Of a stretch of DNA of 64,000 nucleotides, positions 46,072 to 59,661 are shown one piece after another (within the stretch, counting starts at the first letter, position 1; each line of letters opens with the position of its first letter). The notes under the pieces were generated by a model. That model was not told the origin of the DNA, did not search any database, and saw nothing but the letters and a program-made list of their open reading frames with translations. The DNA is from Phenylobacterium sp. J426 (lineage in GTDB: Bacteria > Pseudomonadota > Alphaproteobacteria > Caulobacterales > Caulobacteraceae), in the NCBI RefSeq assembly GCF_024699945.1, contig NZ_JAJOMY010000001.1, positions 1,364,001-1,428,000 on the forward strand, in the 5' to 3' direction. Position numbers and translations under genes: made by a program.

Positions 46072-46494
46072 ATGAACACTTTCGTCGAGATCGATCGCGA
46101 CGCGCCGAACCCTGTGGACCGGCACGTCGGCCTGCGCATCCGCATGCGTCGCAAGGAGCTGGGGATGAGCCAGGAGCGGCTCGCCGACTCCATAGGTCTC
46201 ACGTTCCAGCAGGTGCAGAAATACGAGCGGGCCACAAACAGGGTCAGCGCGTCCAAGCTGTGGGAGATGGCCCAGGTGCTGCGCACCAACGTCGGCTACT
46301 TCTACGAAGGCCTGGGCGACGGGAACGATGGCGGCTCACAGGTCAAGTCAGAGCCCTTCCAGGACTTCCTGCTTTCCAACGAGGGGCTGGAACTGGCGCA
46401 CCTGTTCCCCAGAATCCGGGAGGCGCGGGTCCGGCGCAAGATCCTGGATCTCATTCGCGCCATGGCCGATGAGCCGGATACCGTTAGGGCCTGA
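46072..46494 (+). CDS. Xre-family HTH regulator, PraR/PhrR-like
   Basis: A 140-residue protein with an N-terminal Cro/C1 helix-turn-helix (GLRIRMRRKELGMSQERLAD; LTFQQVQKYERATNRVSASK; LWEMAQVLRTNVGYFYEG) and a helical tail. Gene position between lnt and metK-trmB matches the praR/phrR gene of rhizobia, a regulator of quorum-sensing and stress functions there, so I infer a PraR-like role; the target genes in this organism are unknown. Confidence 0.85.
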   Translation: MNTFVEIDRDAPNPVDRHVGLRIRMRRKELGMSQERLADSIGLTFQQVQKYERATNRVSASKLWEMAQVLRTNVGYFYEGLGDGNDGGSQVKSEPFQDFLLSNEGLELAHLFPRIREARVRRKILDLIRAMADEPDTVRA

Positions 46495-46525
46495 CCCGCC
46501 GCGTCCCTTGGCCGCTTGGCGGGAC

Positions 46526-46541
46526 ATAAAGATTTCTTTAT
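46526..46541. promoter_or_regulatory. Palindrome ATAAAG-ATTT-CTTTAT upstream of metK
   Basis: A perfect 6-bp inverted repeat, with a 4-bp spacer, lies 67 bp before the metK start in otherwise GC-rich DNA. It looks like a dimeric repressor operator, of the AT-rich kind bound by ArsR-type methionine regulators in some alphaproteobacteria; the protein is not identified here. Confidence 0.5.
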
Positions 46542-46560
46542 AGGCTTGCGGACCGTTCGA

Positions 46561-46598
46561 CGGCCGCCCGGGGTGTGCGGCCGCGCCAAGCCCCGGAG
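46561..46598 (+). promoter_or_regulatory. metK 5' leader structure that can hide the ribosome binding site
   Basis: CGGCCGC (46561-46567) pairs with GCGGCCG (46577-46583). The first six bases of its loop, CCGGGG (46568-46573), pair with CCCCGG (46591-46596), which overlaps the GGAG ribosome binding site (46595-46598) of the TTG at 46608. Both helices are perfect and could form an H-type pseudoknot, or exclude each other. It resembles SAM-II or SAM/SAH riboswitches in shape but not in conserved bases. Confidence 0.4.
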
Positions 46599-46607
46599 CT
46601 AAGCGTC

Positions 46608-47827
<1,220 letters not shown>

Positions 47828-47828
<1 letters not shown>

Positions 47829-48199
47829 TGGGCCTGAAGGCGTGGGCGCGCGCGCTCAAGCGTGACACCCACGCCGTCTGGCTGGCGGCAAAGGATCCTC
47901 GCACGCCGTGGCACGCCAAGGCGCTTGCGCTGGCCGTCGCCGCTTATGCGCTGTCCCCGATCGACCTGATCCCCGACTTCATTCCGGTGCTGGGACTGCT
48001 GGACGATCTGATCCTCGTCCCGGCGGGTCTGTGGCTGGCGATACGGCTCATCCCGGCCGAGGTGATGGCCGAGCATCGCACCGCCGCCGAGGCCGCAGCG
48101 CAGCGACCGGTGAGCCGATGGGCGGCGGGCGCGGTGATCGTGCTCTGGATTGTCAGCGCGGCGCTCCTCGCCCTCGCCGCGGCGCGCGCCCTGCGCTAG
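47828..48199 (+). CDS. YkvA/DUF1232 membrane protein
   Basis: A 123-residue protein with the DUF1232 motif [27 protein letters not shown] core (seen as [27 protein letters not shown]) and a C-terminal hydrophobic helix ([20 protein letters not shown]). The family is membrane-associated and of unknown function. It is inserted in the metK-trmB pair with overlapping start and stop codons, so it is cotranslated. Confidence 0.92.
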
Positions 48200-48209
48200 A
48201 GGGGCGCCC

Positions 48210-48884
48210 ATGTCGGACAACCACCCCCCGCTCCGGTCGTACGGTCGCATCAAGTCGCGCGTCATCAAGCCCCGCCAGGCCGCGCTGATGGACACCCTGC
48301 TGCCGTCGATCCGGCCGCCGGAGGGGTCCTTCACGCCGGCCGACCTGATGCCGGGCGCGGCCGAGGCGTGGCTGGAGATCGGCTTCGGCGGCGGCGAGCA
48401 CATGGCCGCCCAGGCCGCCCGCCGTCCCGAGGTGCTCATCATCGGCGCCGAGCCGTTCCAGAACGGCGTGGCCAGCGCGCTGCGCCACATCGACGAGCAG
48501 GGGCTGAAGAACGTCCGCGTCCACGACGGCGACGTGCGCGAGCTGATCGCCCGGCTGCCGGAGGCGAGCCTCGACCGCGTCTTCATCCTGTTCCCGGACC
48601 CGTGGCCCAAAGCGCGGCACAACAAGCGCCGGCTGGTGCAGCCGGACACGGTGGCCGAGCTGGCGCGGGTGCTGAAGCCCGGCGCGAAGCTGCGCTTCGC
48701 CAGCGACTGGGCCGACTACGTGGACTGGAGCCTGGAGCGGATCCTAGCGGACGGCCGCTTCCAGTGGGCCGCGGGGCGCGCGGACGACTGGCGGATCCCG
48801 CCGGCCGACCACGTCACCACCCGCTATGAGGAGAAGAAGCTGGGCGACTGCGCGCCCGTCTTCCTCGACTTCGTCAGGCTCTAG
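48210..48884 (+). CDS. trmB: tRNA (guanine-N7-)-methyltransferase TrmB
   Basis: A 224-residue SAM-dependent enzyme: LRSYGRIKSRVIKPRQAALM, LEIGFGGGEHMAAQAARRP (SAM loop), FILFPDPWPKARHNKRRLVQ (catalytic and tRNA-binding) and TTRYEEKKLGDCAPV at the end. It methylates G46 of tRNA. It is the last gene of the run that starts near tsaB; the convergent ppa follows. Confidence 0.97.
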   Translation: MSDNHPPLRSYGRIKSRVIKPRQAALMDTLLPSIRPPEGSFTPADLMPGAAEAWLEIGFGGGEHMAAQAARRPEVLIIGAEPFQNGVASALRHIDEQGLKNVRVHDGDVRELIARLPEASLDRVFILFPDPWPKARHNKRRLVQPDTVAELARVLKPGAKLRFASDWADYVDWSLERILADGRFQWAAGRADDWRIPPADHVTTRYEEKKLGDCAPVFLDFVRL

Positions 48885-48885
48885 G

Positions 48886-49419
48886 TCAGTCCTTGGCCTT
48901 GTAGGCTTCGATCGAGGCGCGGATCAGATCGGCGGCCTCCTCCGGATCGGCCCAGCGCACGATATCGACGCTCTTGCCCTTCTCCAGGTCCTTGTAGTGC
49001 TTGAAGAAGTGGGCGATCTGCTCCGTCAGGATGGCGGGCAGCGCGCGCCAGGAGTCCACGCCGGCGTAGAATGGGTGGAGCTTGTCCACCGGCACCGCCA
49101 GGATCTTCTCGTCGCCGCCGGCTTCGTCGCGCATGATCAGGGCGCCGATCGGGCGGACTCGGATGATGGCGCCCGGCACCACCGGCGTCGGACCCACAAC
49201 GATCACGTCCATCGGGTCGCCGTCGTCGGCGAGCGTGTGCGGGATGAAGCCGTAGTTGCCCGGGTAGTACATCGCGGTGTGCAGGAAGCGGTCGACGAAG
49301 ATCGCGCCGGAGTCCTTGTCCAGCTCGTATTTCACCGGCTCGCCGCCCTGCGGGATCTCGATGATGGCGTTGACGTCGTACGGCGGGTTCTCGCCGACGG
49401 GGATCTTGGAGAGGTCCAT
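48886..49419 (-). CDS. ppa: Inorganic pyrophosphatase
   Basis: A 177-residue family I soluble pyrophosphatase: AIIEIPQGGEPVKYELDKDS, YYPGNYGFIPHTLADDGDPM, DVIVVGP (DxDPxD signature, here DGDPMDVIV) and KHYKDLEKGK. It hydrolyses pyrophosphate to drive biosynthesis. The start is the ATG at 49419 with GGGGAGG-type site; longer in-frame extensions upstream do not resemble the family. Confidence 0.97.
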   Translation of the reverse strand: MDLSKIPVGENPPYDVNAIIEIPQGGEPVKYELDKDSGAIFVDRFLHTAMYYPGNYGFIPHTLADDGDPMDVIVVGPTPVVPGAIIRVRPIGALIMRDEAGGDEKILAVPVDKLHPFYAGVDSWRALPAILTEQIAHFFKHYKDLEKGKSVDIVRWADPEEAADLIRASIEAYKAKD

Positions 49420-49653
49420 GGGGAGGTGACCTTCAGGTGACACACAGAGGCGCGCTCTGTGGGCGATGCGCGGTCGGGAGTAAAGGGGCGCGAGGAATGA
49501 GGGGAGCCAAATGGTGCAGCTCTCGCCGAACGCCTCGCGTCGACGCGCCTTGCAGATGGGTTCACTTGTCAAAAATATCGCGGTCCGAGCTGCCACTTTG
49601 TTCACTGCGCCTCATGATGCCGCAACGAGCCAAGATTTTAGCGGGAGCCGAGA

Positions 49654-50052
49654 ATGATCCGGACGGCGAGCTGTGAGTGCGGAGCCATGACGGCGACCTG
49701 CGAGGGCGAGCCGATGCGGATCTCGGTGTGTCACTGCCTCGACTGCCAACGGCGCACGGGCTCGGTGTTCGGCGCCCAGGCCCACTGGCCGGAAGATCGG
49801 GTCAGGCTTACGGGCGAGGCGCGCGAGCACACGCGGCGCGGCGACGAAGGCTACTGGTCCACCCGCTCGTTCTGCCCGACCTGTGGGGTGACCGTCTGGT
49901 ACCGCATCGAGCGGCGGCCTGGGATCATCAGCGTGCCGACAGGCGCCTTCGCCGACCCGAGCTTTCCGGAGCCTGGGTTCAGCGTCTGGGAGGAGCGGCG
50001 GCATCCCTGGGTGCGGATCGAGACCGAAGGGCCGATCGAGCGGATACGGTAG
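49654..50052 (+). CDS. GFA-domain protein (glutathione-dependent formaldehyde-activating type)
   Basis: A 132-residue zinc protein with the GFA cysteine pattern: TASCECGAMTATCEG, VCHCLDCQRRTGSVFG and STRSFCPTCGVTVWYR. Members bind two zinc ions; true formaldehyde activation is shown for few of them, so substrate is unknown. The stretch 49420-49653 between ppa and this gene holds only promoters (divergent) and no other ORF I can support. Confidence 0.93.
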   Translation: MIRTASCECGAMTATCEGEPMRISVCHCLDCQRRTGSVFGAQAHWPEDRVRLTGEAREHTRRGDEGYWSTRSFCPTCGVTVWYRIERRPGIISVPTGAFADPSFPEPGFSVWEERRHPWVRIETEGPIERIR

Positions 50053-50078
50053 GGGACTTCCAAGACCCACGCGCGTCC

Positions 50079-50155
50079 GCTATATTCCCCTCCAACATCG
50101 CTGATCGCGCTGGATAGCGCCTTCAAGCGGCGGGCTCCGGCCCGACCGCTTTTTT
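50079..50155 (+). promoter_or_regulatory. rimP-nusA operon promoter and leader attenuator
   Basis: GCTATATTC at 50079-50087 matches the GCTANAWC-type -10 of Caulobacter housekeeping promoters; no good -35 is apparent. About 40 bases later AAGCGG-CGGGC...GCCCG-A-CCGCTT (50125-50151) forms an 11-bp hairpin with one bulge, followed by a T run (to 50155), that is, an intrinsic terminator in the leader 25 bp before rimP. It would have to be read through for rimP-nusA-infB expression. Confidence 0.6.
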
Positions 50156-50179
50156 CTTTGCCGGAGGCCTGGGCCTTAC

Positions 50180-50725
50180 ATGCGCGGGAAGACCGCCGAG
50201 GACCTGAGATTGCTGGAGATGCTCGATCCCGTGGCCGAGGCCGCGGGCTACGAGATCGTCCGCGTGCGCCTGATGGGCGGCGAACGCAACGTGCGCCGCC
50301 TGCAGATCATGGCCGAGCGCCCGCAGGACGGGGACATGAACGTCGAGGACTGCGCCAAGCTGTCCCGCGCCGTGTCCGAGGTGCTGGACGCCGCCGACCC
50401 GATCTCGGGCGAATACACGCTGGAAGTCAGCTCGCCCGGCGTCGACCGGCCGCTGACCCGGCTGAAGGACTTCGACACCTACGAGGGCTACGAGATCAAG
50501 CTCGAGCTCGACCGCCTGGCCGAGGGCCGCAAGCGCTTCCGCGGCGTACTGGCCGGGACCGAGGACGGCCAGGTGGCCATCGACCTGGAAGGCGAGGAGG
50601 AGACGGCGCTCGTCCCCTTCGCCTGGATCGTCGAGGCCAAGCTGGTGCTCACCGATGACCTGATGAAGCGGGGCGCCGAGACGCGCGCTGCCCGCATCGC
50701 CGACGAACAACAGACTTCCGAGTAG
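50180..50725 (+). CDS. rimP: Ribosome maturation factor RimP
   Basis: A 181-residue protein with the RimP N-terminal domain ([20 protein letters not shown]), the interface phrase [20 protein letters not shown] and [20 protein letters not shown], then an SH3-like C-terminal domain ([20 protein letters not shown]). It assists 30S assembly. First gene of the rimP-nusA-ylxR-infB operon, 13 bp before nusA. Confidence 0.97.
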   Translation: MRGKTAEDLRLLEMLDPVAEAAGYEIVRVRLMGGERNVRRLQIMAERPQDGDMNVEDCAKLSRAVSEVLDAADPISGEYTLEVSSPGVDRPLTRLKDFDTYEGYEIKLELDRLAEGRKRFRGVLAGTEDGQVAIDLEGEEETALVPFAWIVEAKLVLTDDLMKRGAETRAARIADEQQTSE

Positions 50726-50738
50726 AGGGACGAACCCC

Positions 50739-52463
50739 ATGAGCCTGACCGGCATCTCCGCCAACCGGCTTGAACTCCTGCAGATCGCCGAGGCCGTGGC
50801 CCGCGAGAAGGCGATCGACAAGGAGATCGTCATCGAGGCGATCGAAGAGGCGATCCAGAAGGGCGCTCGCGCCCGCTACGGCGCCGAGCACGATATTCGC
50901 GTGCACATCGACGCCAAGACCGGCGAGACCACGATCAAGCGCGTGGTGACGGTAGTGGAGGACGACGCCCAGTTCGGCGGCGGCGTGGACGAGGACGGCA
51001 ACGAGCTGCCGTTCGAAGAGCCGCCGGGCATCCTGCGCCTGTCGGACGCCAAGCGCCGCGACAAGGATGCGGTGGTCGGCAAGGTCTACGAGGAGCTGCT
51101 GCCGCCGTTCGAATTCGGCCGCGTGCAGACCCAGATGGCCCGCCAAGTCGTCATGGGTAAGGTCCGCGACGCCGAGCGCGAGCGTCAGTACGAGGAGTAC
51201 AAGGACCGCGTCGGCGAGATTGTGAACGGCACCGTCAAGCGGGTCGAGTACGGCAACGTCGTCGTCGACCTGGGCCGCGGCGAAGGCATCATGCGCCGAG
51301 ACCAGTCGATCCCGCGCGAGAACTTCAACATCGGCGACCGGATCCGCTGCTACATCTACGACGTCCGCCGCGAGACCAAGGGGCCGCAGATCCTGCTCTC
51401 CCGCGCGCACGGCGGCTTCATGGCCAAGCTGTTCGCGCAGGAAGTGCCGGAGGTCTATGACGGCGTCATCGAGATCCGCGCCGTCGCCCGCGACCCGGGT
51501 TCGCGCGCCAAGATGGCCGTCGTCTCGAACGACAGCTCGATCGACCCGGTCGGCGCCTGCGTCGGCATGCGCGGCAGCCGCGTGCAGGCAGTGGTGGCCG
51601 AGCTCCAGGGCGAGAAGATCGACATCATCCAGTGGAGCCAGGACGACGCCACGTTCATCGTGAACGGCCTGGCGCCGGCGGAAGTCTCCAAGGTCGTGAT
51701 GGACGAGGAAGACGAGCGGGTCGAAGTGGTGGTGCCGGACGAGCAGCTGTCGCTGGCCATCGGCCGCCGCGGCCAGAACGTACGCCTCGCCTCGCAACTG
51801 ACCGGCTGGCAGATCGACATCATGACCGAGAGCCAGGAGAGCGAGCGCCGGCAGCGCGAGTTCTCCGAGCGCACGGCCCTGTTCCAGGAAGCCCTGGACG
51901 TGGACGAGGTCATCGCCCAGCTGCTGGTCACCGAAGGCTTCGCCACCGTCGAGGACGTGGCCTATGTCGAGGCGGAAGAGATCTCGGCCATCGAAGGCTT
52001 CGACGAGGACACCGCCGACGAGATCCAGACCCGCGCCCGCGAGTACCTGGACAAGGAAGCCGCCGAGTACGACCAGAAGCGCCGCGACCTCGGCGTCGAC
52101 GACGCCCTGCTGGAGATCGAGGGGATCACGCTGCCGATGGCGGTGGCCCTGGGCGAGGGCGGCATCAAGACCGTGGAAGACCTCGCCGGCCTGGTGCCAG
52201 ACGACCTGCGCGGCTGGTTCGAGACCAAGAACGGCGAGCGCGTGCGTGAGCCGGGCATCCTCGAGAGCTTCGGCCTGGACGCCCAGGACGCCGAGCTCCT
52301 GATCATGCGCGCGCGCATCGTGATGGGCTGGGTGGAGGCGCCGGAAGAGCCGGAGATGGAAGAGGCACCCGAGGGCGAGTTCGCCGAGGGCGGGTTCGAC
52401 GCCGAGCCGTCCGAAGATGCTGTCGCCGAGGCCGAAGCGGCCGGCGAAGCTCGCGACGCTTAA
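50739..52463 (+). CDS. nusA: Transcription termination/antitermination protein NusA
   Basis: A 574-residue NusA: N-terminal RNA-polymerase-binding domain ([18 protein letters not shown]), S1 domain ([20 protein letters not shown]), two KH domains ([39 protein letters not shown]), then two C-terminal acidic helix-hairpin-helix-like repeats (VAQ-type [36 protein letters not shown]) and an acidic tail. Length is typical for alphaproteobacteria. It controls pausing, termination and antitermination. Confidence 0.98.
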   Translation: MSLTGISANRLELLQIAEAVAREKAIDKEIVIEAIEEAIQKGARARYGAEHDIRVHIDAKTGETTIKRVVTVVEDDAQFGGGVDEDGNELPFEEPPGILRLSDAKRRDKDAVVGKVYEELLPPFEFGRVQTQMARQVVMGKVRDAERERQYEEYKDRVGEIVNGTVKRVEYGNVVVDLGRGEGIMRRDQSIPRENFNIGDRIRCYIYDVRRETKGPQILLSRAHGGFMAKLFAQEVPEVYDGVIEIRAVARDPGSRAKMAVVSNDSSIDPVGACVGMRGSRVQAVVAELQGEKIDIIQWSQDDATFIVNGLAPAEVSKVVMDEEDERVEVVVPDEQLSLAIGRRGQNVRLASQLTGWQIDIMTESQESERRQREFSERTALFQEALDVDEVIAQLLVTEGFATVEDVAYVEAEEISAIEGFDEDTADEIQTRAREYLDKEAAEYDQKRRDLGVDDALLEIEGITLPMAVALGEGGIKTVEDLAGLVPDDLRGWFETKNGERVREPGILESFGLDAQDAELLIMRARIVMGWVEAPEEPEMEEAPEGEFAEGGFDAEPSEDAVAEAEAAGEARDA

Positions 52464-52484
52464 GGTCGGGTGAGGTGACCGACC

Positions 52485-53150
52485 ATGGAGGCATCCGCCG
52501 CTAAGGCCCCATCCACCCTTGCCAAGGCGTCGCGAGAGCGACGGGACATTGTGTCGGGCGAGGTGATGGACGAGGCGCGGCTGATCCGGTTCGTGGTCGG
52601 GCCCGAGGGTCAGGTCGTGCCGGACCTGGCGCGCAAGCTGCCGGGTCGTGGCCTGTGGGTTGCGGCCGACCGGGTCGCGGTCGAAACGGCGGCGAAGAAG
52701 GGCCTTTTCGCCCGCGCGGCCAAGGCCAAGGTCCAGGCGTCGCCCGGCCTGGCCGATCAGGTGGAAATGCTGCTCAGGCGCCGGCTTTTGTCGGCCCTGG
52801 GCCTTGCGCGGAAGGCTGGCGACATTACCTCGGGGTTCGAGAAGGTCTCCTCCGCAATCCAATCCGGCAAGGCCGCGTGGCTGATCGAGGCGCGCGACGG
52901 CGCCGCCGATGGTCGCCGCAAGATCATGGCGATGGCGCGGAAACAGCAGTCGGCGCCGCGGGTTTTCGGCCTTTTCACCGCCGAGGAATTGGGTTTGGCC
53001 TTGGGCGGCGAGAATGTGATACACACCGCCTTCCTTGCGGGGCGAGCCGCCGAGCGCTGGGCCGAAGACGCCAGGCGCCTGGAGGGGTTCAGTCCGCTCC
53101 TTCCTGAGGATTGGCGCGAGGAGCCTATCGAGGCGAAGCGGGAGCCGTAG
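52485..53150 (+). CDS. YlxR (RnpM) / L7Ae-like RNA-binding fusion protein
   Basis: A 221-residue protein. Residues about 15-85 are a DUF448/YlxR domain (ARLIRFVVGPEGQVVPDLAR; LPGRGLWVAAD; KKGLFARAAKAKV), although the usual RxCxxxx cysteine is replaced (ERRDIVSGEV). Residues 100-190 are an L7Ae/L30e-type domain (LLSALGLARKAGDITSGFEK; AWLIEARDGAADGRRK). This YlxR+L7Ae fusion is the standard form in alphaproteobacteria. It binds RNA, probably with RNase P or the ribosome, and lies between nusA and infB. Confidence 0.92.
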   Translation: MEASAAKAPSTLAKASRERRDIVSGEVMDEARLIRFVVGPEGQVVPDLARKLPGRGLWVAADRVAVETAAKKGLFARAAKAKVQASPGLADQVEMLLRRRLLSALGLARKAGDITSGFEKVSSAIQSGKAAWLIEARDGAADGRRKIMAMARKQQSAPRVFGLFTAEELGLALGGENVIHTAFLAGRAAERWAEDARRLEGFSPLLPEDWREEPIEAKREP

Positions 53151-53219
53151 AGGTTTCCGCCTCGAACTGTTTGAAGACGTAGGGTCGGGATCCGCCCGAC
53201 TGCTGAGTAAAGCGAGCGA

Positions 53220-56233
<3,014 letters not shown>

Positions 56234-56257
56234 TCAGCCCCTGCTGCAAGCGATATG

Positions 56258-56290
56258 AAGCCCTGGGGACCTCTCCGGGGCTTCTTCGTA
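56258..56290 (+). terminator. Probable terminator between infB and a convergent GNAT gene
   Basis: AAGCCC (56258-56263) pairs with GGGCTT (56278-56283) with GGGG/CTCC pairing inside; TCTTCG follows. It has no long T run, so it is a weak or bidirectional terminator. Confidence 0.5.
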
Positions 56291-56803
56291 TCAGGGCCGC
56301 TCCAGGCGGTAGACGGCGCTCAGTTCGCCGGGCTCTCCGGCTCCGATGTGGGTGTCGGGCTGGCGGACCATGCCAATCTTCTCGAGCACCCGCTGAGAGC
56401 CCAGGTTGTCGAGGTGGGTGAAGCCGATCAGGTGGTCCACGCTGGTGATCCTGAAGACGAAGTCCGCCACCCCGCGAGCAGCCTCGGTGGCGAGGCCCTG
56501 GCCCCAGGCCTCCGGCAGCAGGGCGTAGCCGAGCTCCAGCTCGCCGGTGTGCTCCCAGAAGCTGACGCCGGCCCGGCCGACAAAGCGGCCGTCGCGCCGG
56601 AAGGCCAGCCACTTGGAGTGGCCGCGCTCGGCCTGTTCGGCCACGAACTCGCTGACGGCTTCGCGGACCTTCTCGTCGGACCAGACGCCGCCGAAGTAGC
56701 GGCCGACTTCTGGGTCGCGGTGGAGGCGCGCCATCAGGTCGAAGTCGTCGGGCGTGAAGGGCCGGAAGGCCAGGCGCTCGGTAATCAGGATCGGTTCGGC
56801 CAT
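56291..56803 (-). CDS. GNAT acetyltransferase (RimJ/RimL type)
   Basis: A 170-residue protein: LITERLAFRPFTPDDFDLMA, LELGYALLPEAWGQGLATEA (acetyl-CoA motif A with Q/RxxGxA) and HLDNLGSQRVLEKIGMVRQ. This is the Acetyltransf_3 branch, which includes RimJ/RimL-like enzymes; the substrate is unknown. ATG at 56803 is chosen; longer extensions upstream would overlap the divergent lipoprotein gene. Confidence 0.9.
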   Translation of the reverse strand: MAEPILITERLAFRPFTPDDFDLMARLHRDPEVGRYFGGVWSDEKVREAVSEFVAEQAERGHSKWLAFRRDGRFVGRAGVSFWEHTGELELGYALLPEAWGQGLATEAARGVADFVFRITSVDHLIGFTHLDNLGSQRVLEKIGMVRQPDTHIGAGEPGELSAVYRLERP

Positions 56804-56867
56804 GGGCGCGTGTTGTAGCGGCCGCTCGCGCGTTATGTCAGGGGAGGCGGAAAGAAGGAGCTCTTCG

Positions 56868-57369
56868 TTGCGCATCATCCTCATGAGCCTGCTGGCGCTG
56901 GTGTTGGCATCCTGCGCCTCGGTGCGGAAGCTGGATGCGGCGAACGACGTCCACGCCCTGCTGATCTCCATCCGCGACAACGACCAGGCGGCCTTCGACA
57001 GCCACGTCGACAGGGCGGCGCTGAAGGGCGAGATCGAGCGGCGCCTGGTGGCCGAGGGGGCGAAGGACAGCCGGCTGGGCGGGTTGGCAGCCATCCTCGC
57101 CCCCGGCCTGGCCGAGCTGGCGGGCGAGACGCTGGTCCAACCCAGCGTCTTCAAGTCCGTGGCCGAGCACTACGGCTATACGGCGCAGACGAAGATCCCC
57201 GGCCCGCTGGCCATTTCCCAGGCGCTCAAGCCCATGCCGGACGGCCGCATCTGCGCCACGCGGTCGAAGGGCGGCCCGTGCCTGCTGTACTTCACGCAAG
57301 GGACCGGACGGCCGCTGGCGGCTCTCGGGGTTCGAAGGCGAGGTGAAGGACTTCAAGCTGAAGGTCTGA
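56868..57369 (+). CDS. DUF2939 lipoprotein (one frameshift)
   Basis: A TTG start with AAGGAG seven bases upstream. The product begins RIILMSLLALVLASCASVRK, a lipoprotein signal with lipobox LASC. The body fits DUF2939: NDVHALLISIRDNDQAAFDS, HVDRAALKGEIERRLVAEG. Near 57300-57302 (GGG) one base too many shifts the frame; without it the C-terminus reads GPDGRWRLSGFEGEVKDFKL and stops at 57369, instead of at 57503 in the written frame. Function is unknown. Confidence 0.8.
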
Positions 57370-57403
57370 TCGCGCTAGGCTCGTCCCGGACGGGAGGGAC
57401 CGC

Positions 57404-58183
57404 ATGGGCTACCAACAGGCGCTTTCCGAGTACGAGACGTCCCGCTTCCGCCACAGTCGATGGACGCGGGATGTCTATCGCCGCGGCTCGGGGCCGGCGG
57501 TGATCGTGATCCACGAAATGCCCGGCCTGCACCCCGAGGTGATCCGCTTCGCCGACCGCGTGGCGGAGGCCGGGATGACCGTCTTCTGTCCGGTGCTGTT
57601 CGGCGTGCCGGGGCGGCCGGCGAACCATCCGGGCAGCCTGCTGACCATGCTGGGCGGACTTTGCGTCCGCTTCGAGTTCAACGTCTGGAAATCCGGGAAG
57701 TCGAGTCCGATCGTCGACTGGCTGCGGGCGCTGGCCCGGCACGCGCACGCCGAGTGCGGCGGCAAGGGCGTGGGCGCGGTCGGCATGTGCTTCACAGGCG
57801 GCTTCGCGCTGGCGATGGTGACCGAGCCGTCGGTGGTGGCGCCGGTGCTCTCGCAGCCGTCGCTGCCGATGCGGGACAAGGCGGCCATCGACGCCGGTCC
57901 GGACGAGATCGCATGTGCGCGCCGCCGCCACGCCGAGGAGGGGCTGAAGGTGAAGGGCCTTCGTTTCAAGGGCGACCCCTTCGTCACCGACGCGCGCTTC
58001 CGCACCTATGCCGAGGCGCTGGGCGAGGCCTTCGAGCCGACGAGCATCGATCCCGAGCACGCCAAGCCGGGCGGCCTTCCGCATCCGCATTCGGTGCTCA
58101 CGATCAACCTGCGCGAGGACGGGCCGACCAAGCAGGCCGAGCAGGACGTGATCGCCTTCTTCCGGGAGCGCACGGGCGCCTAG
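57404..58183 (+). CDS. Dienelactone hydrolase family protein
   Basis: A 259-residue alpha/beta hydrolase. Motifs: GPAVIVIHEMPGLHPEVIRF (oxyanion-hole region), GAVGMCFTGGFALAMV (nucleophile elbow GxCxGG with cysteine), FKGDPFVTDARF (Asp) and PHPHSVLTINL (His). The cysteine nucleophile is that of dienelactone hydrolases, which open lactone rings; the natural substrate here is unknown. It stands alone between a lipoprotein gene and rbfA. Confidence 0.9.
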   Translation: MGYQQALSEYETSRFRHSRWTRDVYRRGSGPAVIVIHEMPGLHPEVIRFADRVAEAGMTVFCPVLFGVPGRPANHPGSLLTMLGGLCVRFEFNVWKSGKSSPIVDWLRALARHAHAECGGKGVGAVGMCFTGGFALAMVTEPSVVAPVLSQPSLPMRDKAAIDAGPDEIACARRRHAEEGLKVKGLRFKGDPFVTDARFRTYAEALGEAFEPTSIDPEHAKPGGLPHPHSVLTINLREDGPTKQAEQDVIAFFRERTGA

Positions 58184-58284
58184 GTCCCCTGGGGTGGACT
58201 TCCGAGCCCCACGCGCCTAGAAGCGCGCCCTTCGCCTGCAGGGGGACGTCCGATCCGTCCCTCAGGCCGTGAGGTTCTGAAGAG

Positions 58285-58713
58285 ATGAAACGCCCCCAAT
58301 CAAAGGGCCCCCAGGGGCCGTCGCAGCGCCAGCTCCGCGCCGGCGAGCTGGTCCGCCATGCCCTCGTGGAGATCTTCCGCGAGGAGGAGATCAACGACCC
58401 GGCCCTGGCCGGCGTCTCGGTGACCGTGACCGAGGTGCGGGTGAACCCGGACCTGCGCCATGCCACCGTGTTCGTGGAGCCGCTGGGCGGCGAGCATGCC
58501 GACGAGGTGGTCAAGGCGCTGAACAAGCACTCGAAGTTCGTCCGCGGGCATCTTGGGCGCATGATCGACATGCGCTTCACGCCCGACTTGCACTTCCGCC
58601 ACGACGAGAGCTTCAACGAGGCCGCGCGGATGGCGAAGCTGTTCGACGATCCCCGCGTGCGCCAGGACCTGACGCCTCAACCGCCCTCGGACAGCTGGAA
58701 GGACGAGGACTGA
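58285..58713 (+). CDS. rbfA: 30S ribosome-binding factor RbfA
   Basis: A 142-residue KH-like protein: [40 protein letters not shown] and [20 protein letters not shown], then [16 protein letters not shown]. It binds free 30S subunits and is needed for cold growth. Its stop codon overlaps the truB start by one base, so the two are cotranslated. Confidence 0.96.
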   Translation: MKRPQSKGPQGPSQRQLRAGELVRHALVEIFREEEINDPALAGVSVTVTEVRVNPDLRHATVFVEPLGGEHADEVVKALNKHSKFVRGHLGRMIDMRFTPDLHFRHDESFNEAARMAKLFDDPRVRQDLTPQPPSDSWKDED

Positions 58714-59643
58714 TGGCGCGCCGGAAGCGCGGCCAGGCGATCTCGGGCTGGCTGAACCTGGACAAGCCCTACGACCTGGGCTCGACCCATGCGGTGAGCC
58801 GCGTGCGGCGCATCTTCGATGCCCAGAAGGCCGGCCACGCCGGAACCCTGGATCCGCTGGCGACCGGCGTGTTGCCGATCGCGCTGGGGGAGGCGACCAA
58901 AACCGTCCCGTTCCTGATGGACGCCGACAAGGCCTACCGCTTCACCATCGCGTGGGGCCGCACGACCGCCACCCACGACCGCGAGGGCGCGACGCTGGCG
59001 GAGTCCGACCTCCGCCCCAGCGTGGCGGAGGTCGAGGCCGTGCTGCCCAGGTTCGTGGGCGAGATCCTGCAGGTCCCGCCGGCGTTCTCGGCCATCAAAG
59101 TGGACGGCGAGCGGGCCTATGATCTGGCGCGTGCGGGCGAGACGGTGGAGCTGGAGGCCCGGCCGGTGACGATCCATTCGGCGCGGGTGGCCGCCGCCGA
59201 CGACGTCGATCACGTGACCATCGAGGTGGAGTGCGGCAAGGGGGACCTATGTGCGCGCCATTGTCCGCGACCTGGCCGACATGCTGGGCGCCTGCGGCCA
59301 TGTGAGCGAGCTGCGCCGCACCCGAGTGGGGGCGTTCACCGAGGAGAACGCCGTCACGCTGGATATCCTTGAGGATTTAGGGCATAAGGCCCGCCAATCG
59401 GAGGCCCTGCTTCCGGTCGAGACCGCGCTGGACGACATCCCGGCGCTGGCCGTGACCGACGAAGACGCCTTCCGATTAAAGCAGGGACGATCGATCGTTC
59501 TCGTTCCCCGACAGGTCGAACAGGTGAAAGCCCGGCTCCGCCCGGGCGAACGCACCGTTTCGGCCACATCGGGCGGATCGGTGGTGGCGCTCTGCGAGAT
59601 GCGTGCGGGACGGCTCGAACCCTCGCGCGTCTTCAACCTTTGA
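58713..59643 (+). CDS. truB: tRNA pseudouridine-55 synthase TruB (one frameshift)
   Basis: About 310 codons. The catalytic motif [20 protein letters not shown] (Asp), [20 protein letters not shown] and [20 protein letters not shown] are in frame. Then a G5 run (59240-59244) holds one base too many. Removing it gives [20 protein letters not shown] and [20 protein letters not shown], the conserved remainder, ending FNL at 59643. It makes the universal Psi55 in tRNA T-loops. Confidence 0.95.
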
Positions 59644-59661
59644 CCAGAGCGGAGAAACCCG

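Noticed and set aside
46495-46607. A standard SAM-II, SAM-V or SAM/SAH riboswitch before metK
   Set aside because: The pseudoknot-like shape is present, but I cannot match the conserved core bases of these classes, so I list only a candidate structure.
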